From Halicephalobus mephisto (Eukaryota > Nematoda > Chromadorea > Rhabditida > Panagrolaimidae): DNA of 26,706 bases. Under the pieces are notes generated by a model. That model saw only the letters and a list, made by a program, of their open reading frames with translations, had not been told where the DNA came from and did no database searches. The stretch is from the NCBI GenBank assembly GCA_009193035.1, contig SWDT01000194.1, forward strand, positions 1 through 26,706, written 5' to 3'. Position numbers and translations under genes: made by a program. This document shows positions 10,301-19,496 of the stretch, piece after piece; the first letter of the stretch is position 1; each line of letters begins with the position of its first letter.

Positions 10301-11005
10301 ATCTCCTTCCTAAAATATAAAAACTAAAAAAGTTTACAAAAATTTTAAGTTTTATTTTAAATCCAAAATAATTTTTTTCAAATTTAACTGATGTTTGAAT
10401 TACTGTATATGGTAATACAGTCAAACTTAAATATAAAATACCCTCTTGGAACTGGGGAAAGCGTATGTTATAAGAAAAGATATATTATAGAGGGGGATAA
10501 ATTTGAAGGCAGATTAACCAAACTCACTCAGACCGTATACTATAATAAGAGATATGTTATAACGGGGATATCATATCTAAGTTGTACTGTATTACAATTT
10601 CAAAATAAACTTGTTCCATTTCCATTTTTTATGATAGTATTACAGTCGAACTTGGATGAAAGGTACCTATTTAGGACCGGGCAAAGCGTATGTTATAAGA
10701 AAGGATATGTTATAGCGGGGGTCAATTTGGAGGCAGACTAATTAAACTCAATTACTCAGATCTAATGCTATAATCTGAGATATATTATACCAGGAGTATC
10801 TTATATCCAAGTTCTACTGTATTTTAGATACATTTTTTAATAATTACTATAACTCACGATGATGATGATGGTGATGGTGATGGCGGTGATGCCACCATGG
10901 CGGAGGAGGTCTATCCCAAGGCCCAGGTGGGGGTCCGAAGCCGAATTCACCAGGAAATTGACTTCCAACTAATGTTACAAAACACAGCAATAGTATGATC
11001 TCCAT
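7379..11005 (-). CDS. Secreted astacin metalloprotease with C-terminal ShKT domain (NAS family)
   Basis: Eight exons (10858-11005, 9978-10309, 9543-9924, 8469-8601, 8347-8416, 7984-8141, 7541-7728, 7379-7497) join in frame to 509 residues. Residues 1-17 are a signal peptide (MEIILLLCFVTLVGSQF). A Pro/Gly and poly-His stretch and a long poly-Pro region follow. The pro-region has FEQD (234-237), matching the inhibitory FxGD aspartate switch with Gly replaced by Gln, then a furin-like RKKR (257-260). The catalytic domain carries HETLHTLGVIH (362-372), i.e. HExxHxxGxxH, then RSDRD, and the Met-turn SIMHY (417-421) with its zinc-ligand tyrosine. Residues 472-508 form a six-cysteine ShKT domain. 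All zinc ligands are present, so it should be an active secreted zinc endopeptidase. Intron 5 (8142-8346) appears to use a GC donor. Resembles C. elegans nas genes with ShKT domains; no exact orthologue assigned. Confidence 0.93.
7731..7865. repeat. A/T microsatellite tract in an astacin-gene intron
   Basis: Irregular runs of AAAAAT, AATAAA and TTAAAA words fill most of the intron 7729-7983. Simple sequence only. Confidence 0.8.
8164..8325. repeat. 19-bp minisatellite in an astacin-gene intron
   Basis: About eight diverged copies of AATTCAGAAATTTAAAAAT (19 bases; variants TTTAGAAATTTGAAAAT), the later ones shortened. They fill nearly all of the intron 8142-8346. Confidence 0.8.
8341..8346 (-). 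other. Probable GC donor of a GC-AG intron
   Basis: Read on the minus strand, the exon ending in TGT-CCT-GAT is followed by GCAAGT, the standard GC-donor consensus. Using it keeps phase 0 into the HExxH exon at 8141. The nearest GT (GCAA|GTTCAT) would leave one extra base and break the frame. Confidence 0.75.
8618..9019. mobile_element. Non-autonomous hAT-like element in an astacin-gene intron
   Basis: A 402-bp segment begins CAGAGCTGTCCATTT and ends with the reverse complement of CAGAGATGTCGGTTT, giving imperfect terminal inverted repeats. The flanking 8-mers are GTTATCAT (8610-8617) and GTCATTAT (9020-9027), matching at 6 of 8 positions. CAGAG-type ends with 8-bp target duplications are typical of hAT transposons. 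The inside has no coding capacity; about 8650-8960 is a degenerate tandem array of GAATTCGAAAATCGAAGAAT-like units. It lies within intron 8602-9542. Confidence 0.55.
10416..10591. mobile_element. MITE copy 1 (TA-ended, Tc1/mariner- or pogo-like ends) in astacin intron 1
   Basis: A 176-bp element with ends TACAGTCAAACTTAAATATA and, on the other strand, TACAGTACAACTTAGATATG. The inside shares AAGCGTATGTTATAAGAAA and GGCAGA with copy 2. Ends of the form TACAGT..AACTT beginning with TA fit Tc1/mariner/pogo-superfamily MITEs. No transposase ORF. Confidence 0.75.
10641..10821. mobile_element. MITE copy 2, same family as 10416-10591
   Basis: A 181-bp element with ends TACAGTCGAACTTGGATGAA and, on the other strand, TACAGTAGAACTTGGATATA. 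It lies in the same orientation as copy 1, 49 bp away, and is clearly diverged from it, so the two insertions (or one duplication) are not very recent. Confidence 0.75.
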
Positions 11006-12010
11006 TTTTGATGAAATTCAAATACAGACCCGAATAAACCAAATGACATTAAGTTCTGTCATTCGATTTTTTCATTTTTATGATTTCTTACCTTTCGCTT
11101 TTGTTTTGAATTTTGTCAATTACGTGCATTAATGAATCGATAACTATTCGACAAAGGAACCAAATTCGGCGAACACATGAATCACTTTCGAATGAGATCT
11201 GTCTTAAAAAATGTCAATAACCTTCGTTGCAGAATGCAAAGTTAATTCCCGTTGTAAAATTAGTAACGAAGTTTGTCCATTCATAAACGTAAATGAACCT
11301 CGAGGTCAACAGTAATCAGAAATTTAACGAATTCAAGTATGATCAATCTCGGAAAATTATGATATCGCTGATTCGTAAACACAACTGGACATTGACAAAA
11401 ATAATTTGAAAGAAAAATGTCGTCAACACTCATGATGAATTCGCCTATTTCTAAGTAAAAATGGAATTAACGTCAGAAGTGATCTAAAAAAACAATATCA
11501 ATTCTCGTTACAATATTTCTAATAATTTTAACAAGTTCATCTATTTCAAAATAAAAGTAATCTAAAAAAACAACATTAATTCTCGTTACAATATTTCTAA
11601 TAATTTTAACAAGTTTCTCTACTTTTAAATAAAAGTAAAAATATGTAATAAAAGTAATCTAAAAAACAATATTAATTCTCGTTACAATATCCCTGATAAT
11701 TTTAACAAGTTTCTCTACTTTTAAATAAAAGCAAAAATATGTAATAAAAGTAATCTAAAAAGCAATATCAATTTTCATCATATAATCGTTGACAATGATT
11801 GCGAATTCACTTATCAAGTACAAGTGGAAGTTATCAAAAATCAACTGATACAAAAGTGAAGTTGATCATAAAAATTTCTGAAAGCAATTTTTCTCATTGT
11901 TAACTACCAGTGTTAAAAGTTTGTTTACAGTAAAATAAATCTATCATAGAAGACTATCCTGCTGACAGAATCCTAAAAAATTGTTTACATCAATGTCCAC
12001 AACAACTTCA
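11006..12010. other. Intergenic region: promoter side of the astacin gene, with AT-rich direct repeats
   Basis: About 1 kb separates the start of the astacin gene (11005, reading left) from the stop of the next gene (12011). No gene is seen. It must contain the astacin promoter, but no TATA box is obvious. The half nearer 12011 carries direct repeats (separate entry). Confidence 0.6.
11479..11765. repeat. Four diverged ~78-97 bp direct repeats
   Basis: GTAATCTAAAAAAACAAT (or GTGATCTAAA) recurs at 11479, 11557, 11654 and 11750. The copies share TTAATTCTCGTTACAATATTTC and TAATTTTAACAAGTTTCTCT (each with few changes). Spacings are 78, 97 and 96; the longer units add AAATATGTAATAAAA. Function unknown. 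Confidence 0.8.
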
Positions 12011-13012
12011 TCAATTGTCTTTTTTGTCGTTTTTTTCTTTTTCGATCTTTTCTGTCATGGACATTCCAAAGAAACTTCTGTTTGTTCCAAAACCTCCAGA
12101 AGAAGAAGTTTCAAATGCAGTATTCACAGATGGAGAAGTAGAATCCTTCTTAAGGTTGTCAGGTTCAGAATCCATCTTGACAAATTTTCCATCATCTTGA
12201 TTGAAGAAATCAGGAGATTTAAGAAGTCTTTTATCTTCAACACAAAAATTTTCAAAAAATTGAAAACCCGATTCTTCGTCAAACGATCCATCTTTAGAGA
12301 TTACTGTAGAAGCACGGTTTTCAGAATCTGGTTTTTGGATTTTTTCAGCAACAAAACTTTCGTGAACTTGATCGTCGTCTTCTGTTTCTTTTGCGACTCT
12401 CATTGCATGTTCGAACATGTCAGAATAGTGCTGAAAATTAAAAAATAAATAATAAAAAATAAAAAATAATTAATTATAAAATTTACAGCATCTCGAGCAG
12501 CTTTGAAAGCCGCTTTTTCAGAATCAGACCGTTGAGGAATAACTTGATCATCGACGATTTTGACACCAGGTCCAGGAGTCGGAGGATCGGATTGAAACAT
12601 ATATCCCAAAATTCTGGCTCTCGGTTGATAAGTCTCCAGAATGTTGACTTCATCGAAAAAAGCCCGTTTATGACGAGTCAATTTAAATGAATGAATTCTG
12701 ATCCACTGAAAATAATTTTGATTTTTTAAAAATACAAAATTAAATAACTTCGCCAATGAAAAAAACAATAAAAAAAACCAAAAAAAATCCAAAAAATCTA
12801 AAAACAAAAATATTGTTAAAAATCCATTTCTGACAAAAAATAAAAAAAATTCCTTGAGTAATCAAAACCAAAAGTGTCACAATGAATCTGATAGAACCAC
12901 AAATAGGAAGTTTAGTAACATTACGGTATTCACAATCGAAATATTCAAAATTCCGAGAAACGTCAACATTCGCGTCACTCATCTGAGCAGTAACTACAGT
13001 ATCCATCGACAT
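12011..13012 (-). CDS. Protein phosphatase inhibitor-2 (PPP1R2/IPP-2)-like protein
   Basis: Three exons (12881-13012, 12487-12705, 12011-12430), all phase 0, give 256 residues. Three features in order match inhibitor-2, which wraps around protein phosphatase 1: KLPICGSIRF (34-43), resembling the N-terminal KGILK-type motif; KRAFFDEVNILETYQP (57-72), matching the KxxxW-DEMNILATYHP segment; and HYSDMFEHAMRVAKE (118-132), matching the HYNEG..NIKLAR helix that covers the active site, including its His-Tyr pair. The remaining tail is acidic and Ser-rich, as in the family. The family usually has about 200 residues. The last two exons are firm. Exon 1 is less certain: its donor is GTGACA and no acceptor sits directly before the ATG. 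C. elegans szy-2 is the known I-2 gene; whether this is its orthologue or a paralogue I cannot tell. It lies 471 nt after CMTR1 on the same strand. Confidence 0.65.
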
Positions 13013-13483
13013 TGTTGTTGATCTTCGTTGAAAAATCAACATCGAAATGAACAAATTTAAAATTTTTAAAAAATGATTCAATTTATGCAAATTTAAAAAA
13101 TATGCATTTTTAATTCCGTTTTTACAAAGAATTATCAATATTGTCAAATATTTCAATTTCAACAAAAAAACAAAACTCATCCAGACACAACGAAGCAATC
13201 TTCAAGTCGGACATTCATCCTAAAATCCAATCAGCACTGTAAAAATTAAAAATTATTACAAAATTCTTCCACCACAAATTCCCAGAACTTCAAATTCTGA
13301 ATCATTCCATTGGATTCTGGAATATTCTACAAACCTTCAGAAGCTCTCATGAAATCCTAGAATCTCCCAGATTCCAAAAATCAAAATTAATCATCATTGC
13401 AAAATTCAAAAACAAGATAACACTTTAATGGATTACATCGAAAAATTAACAAATGAACTCCATTCATACCTGAGCAAATCGAA
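13013..13483 (-). other. Intercistronic region between CMTR1 and the inhibitor-2-like gene
   Basis: A 471-nt same-strand gap. On the minus strand it has ATTAAA (13424-13429), about 55 nt after the CMTR1 stop, then a U-rich TTTTTAATTTTTACAG acceptor (ending at 13237) and a second acceptor TTGGATTTTAG (ending at 13220) directly before GATGAATG. This order of polyA signal, U-rich element and acceptor is that of nematode operon junctions. The ATG at 13219 opens only a 13-codon ORF. Confidence 0.45.
13424..13429 (-). terminator. Variant polyadenylation signal of CMTR1 (ATTAAA)
   Basis: ATTAAA on the minus strand, about 55 bases after the CMTR1 stop codon at 13484. It is the best candidate signal in the interval. 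Confidence 0.45.
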
Positions 13484-16400
13484 TCACTGTCTAATAAGAG
13501 AATTCGGATCAACTCCTGCTTCATGACACCAGTTACTTGTCATTTGAGAAATGTGATCCACAACTGCACGTAAAGTCAAGACATCCTCAACTCTTTCTTT
13601 TTCCAGAATATCCTGTGCCGTAGTCTTAGAATGATGACTCAACTTCCAGCTAACCTTGAAAATTCCTTCACTGACGTTATCCCAGAAATTAGCCGTAAGT
13701 GCTGGTCCTTCTTTATGATCATATTGAACATTTGCCCCTTTGTCAAAGTAGTATTTGTTTCGATTACTTACACTCCAGCACTTTACTATTTTCGCTAAAA
13801 CCATGTAATTACAAAAACCGTAAATAATTACTATTTCAAAAATGATCAAAGTCACAATTTTAATTTTCTGATGATTATTTCGCAATATTTCGAAACTATA
13901 TTCTGTCTAGATGAATTTAGAACCTTCTGAATCAGAGTTCAACAGGATATAGAAGTTTCTAGTAGTCACCAAAAGTTAACAATCATAAATTATCCAAAAA
14001 CTGTTCATCGAAATAGTCCATCAAAAACTAATTTTACTTTTATAGCAATCGAAATAAATCCTACCTTTGTAACATCTCGGGAATCTAATTCCATGGACCG
14101 GATAATAATAATGAAGATGATCATTTGACCGAACATAGGGCACTGTCCCTCCACTCGGTGATGCAAATATAGATTGTACATGTTCTTCTAGTTTCATTGG
14201 GATAATCGGCGAAGCAAAAGCAACTGTCAAATCAGGTTGCTTCTGTCTTACTGTAAATGCATTGACAAACTTCTGAGCGGCTTCCAATCTTTGAATAAAA
14301 GGTAATTTCGCCACATTGTCTCCATTAACATATGCAGCATCCAGAATCCTCAGTACATCCTTGTCCTTCGAGCCATTCATCATCCTAGTTACCTTCTCAA
14401 CCAAAAGCAGAGTTTGCTTCGGGAATTTCGGATACTCTTCTCTCTTCATAAATGTTGCATCATCAAAATTCATCGTGTAAGCAGCTTCTTTGAAATCAGA
14501 AAGTAAAATAAAAGGGTCCTGAGCAGAACAAAGTAGTTGAATACAGTACTCTTCATGGAAGATTTCCTTCGGAAATTCAGGCACGAAAGTATCTAAGGTA
14601 AGTCTTCTGTGTTTTTCTAGTCTTCTTCCTTGCAAGTCCTAAAAGCAAAAAACTAAATTTTCCCGATATAAAATCCAAACCTTTGAGAGATTCTTATAGA
14701 GCATCATTATGGGCTTATTCGCATCCGCCGTTAGAGCTTTTCTATCAATATTCGGTATCTCCCAGTAAACTAAAGCTTGTTCTCTGATCTGACCCTGATC
14801 CTTGTCCCTCTTTCCAGGGTCCTTGGCGAACACCCTGTACTTCTGAAGGTATACTGTTTGAATCTTGGCAAGGGTCTCATTATGGTTCACAACGTAATTT
14901 ACAAAGTCATCATCTCTTCTAATCACGTCGATCGGGACAACTTCCATAACGTCGAATTCTTTTTCTTTTTTTTGAATTTTAAAGTTTTCGAGTTTATTGT
15001 TCACTTCCACTAGATGCTTCTTGACGTATTCTGCTCCGAATGGCGTCAGATTCTCGCAGTAAATATATCGTTCAGAATTAGCCGGACGACTTGTAATCGG
15101 CTTATGGAGAGAAATCCTCTCGAAAGCTAGGTACATCAAGTAAATCAGACCGACACTGAAGGGAGTGAAGATATCAAACAACTTGCAGACAAAATTGCCT
15201 CCGGGGGAATCCTCTGATTGAACTTTGCACAGGGATAAAGCAGCTATGAATTGACAGAGGTACAGTCTTTTGGATAAAATCTCCTGGATATTCTCCTGTC
15301 CTTCTACCGAAAATCCTCCATCAGCAGTCACCAAATCCACTCCGAAGCCGTTTGTTCTTTCTTTGACGTACTTCTCGAGCGCTTCAAGGTTTTCAGGGTC
15401 GTAGATATTTCCGTCTTTTTTCGGACCGTAATAAGGATCAAAGTAACAGGAAGATCCAGCGAGGAACTTATCCAACTTGAAATCACAGTCTCCAACGAGA
15501 GTGAATCCGAATCCATGGCAGTTGAAGTAACCTTTCCGCCAGATTACGTACTCACTGAAACCTCCAGGTCCGGCACAGACATCAGCAAAGTAAAACATCG
15601 GGGATTGGCGGGAACTTTCGTTGGAAGGAACGATTCCAGAAATGACGGGGCATTTTTCGTGTCGTTTTCGTTCATCCATCTCCCGACTCAGGGTCCAGTT
15701 AAAGATCTTGTCCAAATTCGCCATCTTCACTGCTGCTCGATTCTGAAATATTGCACTTTTGATGGTTTCAAACGGATTCGCTCTGATTCTGGCATGATGG
15801 AGTTCCTTGTCGGTCAGGTGATCAAAGACGTTCTTAGATGCAAGCATGTCAGCGATAATACTTCGATCACAAAATTGATCCTCATCGTCAATCGTCATTT
15901 TTGGAGATCCAACTCTGATCCAGGAGGATTTGACGACAATTTCTTCTCTGATGTCGTTCGGGCATTCGATGAAAGTTGGTTCTTCGACTATGGTCTTGTT
16001 TTCTATACTGTCGTCCCAAGTTACACCGACCTCGATCGCCGTTGCCTGGAGATTAGGGTTCAATGTCATTTTACAAAAAAAAACTCACTTTCCCAGCTTC
16101 ATCACCGAGACCTCTTCTTTTGAGGTTCCCGACAGCTTGGATAGGTTCGACAATGCCGGTTCTGTCTCGACCAAGACCGGTGCCTTTCTCATATCCAAAC
16201 TTCTCCATGTACTTCATACCAAATCCATAGCCGGAAGTCGAAGGTTGATCGTTTGTATCGTTGTCTTTTATGGACTTCACAGACGGTCCAGAATCGTCTT
16301 CAGAACCAGGTTCTCTGTTCCTTTTCCTCGCCTTCGCGTCGTATCCCGGATTCTGATTATATCCGCCGAAAGACGGTCTGAAGTCTTCTTCGTCATCGCT

Positions 16401-16559
16401 GGATTCCGATCTTTTTTGATTTTGGTTCATCGAAGACATCTCTTCCTCGAAGCCTTCTTGTCTGTCTTCATTTCGGATTCTTGTCAAATTGGAGTAATTA
16501 TTCTATAAATCCATATATAAATTCCGAAATTAACATATGAAGTAACTTACGTAGTTCAT
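13484..16559 (-). CDS. CMTR1: Cap-specific mRNA 2'-O-ribose methyltransferase 1 (CMTR1) orthologue
   Basis: Five exons (16551-16559, 16089-16502, 14681-16045, 14065-14638, 13484-13794), three of the introns only 42-48 nt, give 890 residues (human protein 835). Order: acidic/basic N-tail; G-patch (about 92-137: GYGFGMKYMEKFGYEKGTGL, then RRGLG); RrmJ/FtsJ-type methyltransferase with SAM motif DVCAGPGGFSE (296-306), TADGGFSVEGQENIQEILSK and FVCKLFD. The catalytic K-D-K set maps to K248 (RAAVKMAN), D383 and K429. A guanylyltransferase-like region follows, and near the end CWSVSNRNKYYFDKG...EGPA looks like a degenerate WW domain. It methylates the ribose of the first transcribed nucleotide (cap 1) in the nucleus; the WW domain in relatives binds the RNA polymerase II tail. 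The tiny first exon (ATG-AAC-TAC) is inferred from a good GTAAGT donor and frame. Divergent neighbour: SYF1. Confidence 0.94.
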
Positions 16560-16767
16560 CTTGGGCAAGATATAATGACAAAAATAATAAATTAATTTTG
16601 GGAAAAAATAAAATTAAAAATAGTGACCAAGTCGCTGCTTCCACGATTAAGTGGTTTTGGCGCGAAAAAGTGAAATTTTCCGTTTCTCTTTCGACATTAT
16701 CCCTGACTTTGTTTCCACCAAAATAACCTTATCCTGTTATTCCTTCATTACTCTACTGTCTAAAGTT
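16560..16767. promoter_or_regulatory. Bidirectional promoter of CMTR1 and SYF1 with E2F-type site
   Basis: Only 208 bp separate the two divergent start codons. TTTGGCGCGAAA at 16656-16667 is a full, near-palindromic match to the E2F/DP consensus (TTTSSCGC and its complement), in otherwise AT-rich DNA. No TATA box is evident. A shared housekeeping promoter for two nuclear mRNA-processing genes is the natural inference. Confidence 0.7.
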
Positions 16768-19496
16768 ATGACTGCAGTTCAGATGGACGTGGATATTCAA
16801 AATCCCAAAAAGTCAGAAGTTGTTTTAGTGAGTTTTAAATTTAATTTTTTAAAATCTAGTTTTCTTTGAATTTTATTATTTCAGACCGATGAGGACATAG
16901 CTTATGAAGAGGACATCCTTCGAAATGAGTTTTCCATCAGAAGTTGGCAGAGGTATATCGACCATAAGCTGAAAACGAAGGGGTCCCCTAAGGCGGTGAA
17001 GCTGCTGTATGAACGAGCCCTGAAGATTTTCAACAGAAGCTACAAATTGTGGTATTCGTACCTGAAATACAGAAGGAAGTTACTGCAATCCAAGCCCCCG
17101 TATGATGCAGCATGGGGTCATTTGTGCGACGCTTACGAAAGATGTTTGATTTTTTTGAACAAGGTTAGTATTATTTTTAATTTTGTTTAATTTTATGATT
17201 TTACAGATGCCCAGAATCTGGATTGACTACTGCGACATCATGGTCAGAAGAGGACTTATTGTAGAAACAAGACGAGTTTTTGACAGAGCTTTGAGAGCAT
17301 TGCCGATCACGCAACATCACAGGATTTGGCCTCAATACATTGAATTTGTGAAATCCCACAATATCCCGGATACAGCGATCCGTGTTTTCCGTCGACATCT
17401 GAAGGTCAAACCGGAAGGAAGAGAAGACTTTGTGGATTATCTTATTGGAATCGATCAATTGGATGAAGCTGCGAATCAACTGGCGATTCTGGTGAATGAA
17501 GACGCTAAAATTAGTGCTCATGGGAAAACAACTCACCAACTGTGGATGCGTTTATGTGACTTGATTTCTAAAAACCCAAACAAGATCCATACTTTGAAGC
17601 CAGATCCCATTATTCGCCAAGGCATCCACCGGTACACTGATGAAGTTGGGATCTTGTGGCTGGCTCTGGCAGAATATTACGTAAGAATTCCAAATTTTGA
17701 ACGAGCAAGAGACGTCTACGAAGAAGCCTTGGTTTCCGTCTCGACAGTGAGAGATTTTTCCCAAATTTTCGATGCTTATGCAAAGTTTGCTGAACGGTTG
17801 ACATCATTCAAGATGACTGCTCTAGAAAAGGCGAAACCATCAGAAATTGAAGACAAAGAACTGGAGTTGGAGCTTTATATGTCCAGATATGAACACTTGA
17901 TTGAAAGAAGACCGTTGTTGTTGAATTCAGTACTGCTGAGACAGAATCCGAATAACGTTCACGAATGGCTGAATAGGGTTCAACTCTACGAAGGATTTCC
18001 TGGAAAACAGGTCGAAACCTATGAAGAAGGGATTGCTACAGTCAAGCCTAAGGAACAAACAGGGAAACTTTGTGACTTGTGGATATCCTATGCCAAGTTC
18101 TATGAGAAGCTAGATAAGCTTGATGAAGCTAGAAAAGTTTTCGAAAGAGGAATTGCGGTTAAATTTATCAAAGTTGATGATCTAGCTTTAGTTTGGGCTG
18201 AGTATGCTGAATTTATACTTCGACACTCTGGATACGAAGAAACAGCCAAATTGCTGAAGAGAGCAGTAATAGCGCCGTCAAAAAGAGCAAGTTATTTCGA
18301 CGATAAAGCTGATGTTCAACAACGGGTCTACAAGTCTCTGCGTGTCTGGTCTCTGTATGCAGATATCGAAGAAGCTTTTGGAACAATTGAATCCTGTAAA
18401 GCTGTTTATGAAAAAATCCTTGATCTCAGAATTGCTACTCCTCAGACTGTTATCAACTATGGAATGTTTTTGGAAGAAAACCAATATTTTGAAGATGCTT
18501 TTAAAGCCTATGAAAAAGGTATTGGAGTCTTCAGATGGCCTCAAGTATATGCTATTTGGAATGTTTATTTGACCAAGTTTGTTCAACGTTATGGTGGCAA
18601 GAAATTGGAACGAGCAAGAGATTTGTTTGAGCAATGTTTGGAGAATTGCCCTTCAAAGTACTCAAAAGGTTTGGGTTTACCGTGATTTTTAAGTTAATTA
18701 AGTAATTTTAGGTATTTATTTGTTATATGCCAAGTTGGAAGAAGAACATGGTCTTGCTAGACGTGCTATGGATGTTTATGCTCGAGCAACTCAAGGAGTT
18801 GAAAAAGAACAGATGCATTTGATTTTCAATATTTATATCAAAAAAGCTAAAGAACTTTATGGATTGCCATTTACTCGATCTATTTATGAATTGGCTATTG
18901 AGAAACTCCCAGAGGATCATTCCCGTGATTTTAGCTTGAAATATGCTCAAATGGAAAGAAACTTGGGTGAAATTGACAGAGCTAGAGCTATATATGCTCA
19001 TTGCTCGGAGATTTGTGATCCTAGAGTTCATCCACAATTTTGGGAAACTTGGAAAGAATTTGAAGTTAAACATGGAAATGAAGATACTTTGAAGGAAATG
19101 CTAAGAGTTAAACGATCTGTTCAAGCGACGTATAATACAAATGTTAATTTCATGAGTGCTCAAATGTTAGCGACAATTGGAGGAAAAGCAGAAATGGCAG
19201 GTGAACTCGGAGCTGCGGATTCTCTTGCACAATTGGAGGCTAAAGCTCAACAAATAGCAGCAGAAGAAGCGGCGTCGAAGAAAGGATTTGGGGCAAGTGA
19301 TGGTCAAATCAGATTTGTTAGAGGTGAAAGTAAAACAACTCAAAACAGTGTGGCAGAGAATCCAGATGAAATCAATATTGGAGACGATAGTGATGAAGAT
19401 GAGGAAATGGAAGATGACGAAGAAGCGCTTCCAACTCAATCTATTCCAGATTCTGTGTTTTCGAGTATTGGTAGTAAGGATCAAGTCACTTCGTGA
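16768..19496 (+). CDS. syf-1: Pre-mRNA splicing factor SYF1/XAB2 orthologue (HAT repeats)
   Basis: Four exons (16768-16827, 16885-17163, 17207-18668, 18712-19496) give 861 residues (human XAB2 has 855). The protein is almost wholly helical HAT/TPR repeats with repeating W..Y..F and A..v(Y/F)ERA signatures, e.g. SWQRYIDHKLKTKGSPKAVK, IWIDYCDIMVRRGL with RRVFDRAL, LWISYAKFYEKLDKLDEARK, VWAEYAEFI and YLLYAKLEEEHGLARRAMDV. It ends in an acidic tract (about 822-839) and a short Ser-rich tail, as in the family. SYF1 is a scaffold of the XAB2/Prp19-associated complex of the active spliceosome, and also links to transcription-coupled repair. ATG 16768 (MTAVQMDVD) is chosen because the frame further upstream runs into the promoter. 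A GTGAGT overlaps the stop, but the exon it could join is unconvincing. Confidence 0.95.

Noticed and set aside
10391..10741. + strand ORF of 116 codons
   Set aside because: It covers the two MITEs within an intron and shows only their repeated words, with no transposase motif.
11981..12448. + strand ORF of 155 codons
   Set aside because: Antisense to the last exon of the inhibitor-2-like gene.
12740..13198. Single-exon minus-strand membrane protein of 152 residues
   Set aside because: The hydrophobic second half is better read as an intron (12706-12880) joining inhibitor-2-like exons in phase, and the first part is AT-rich non-coding DNA. Not fully excluded.
15515..16508. Two + strand ORFs of about 200 codons
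   Set aside because: Antisense to CMTR1 exons, which have unmistakable methyltransferase and G-patch motifs.
16651..16767. N-terminal extension of SYF1 from an upstream in-frame start
   Set aside because: The extension overlaps the E2F site and promoter, has no family similarity, and the ATG at 16768 gives a normal-length protein.
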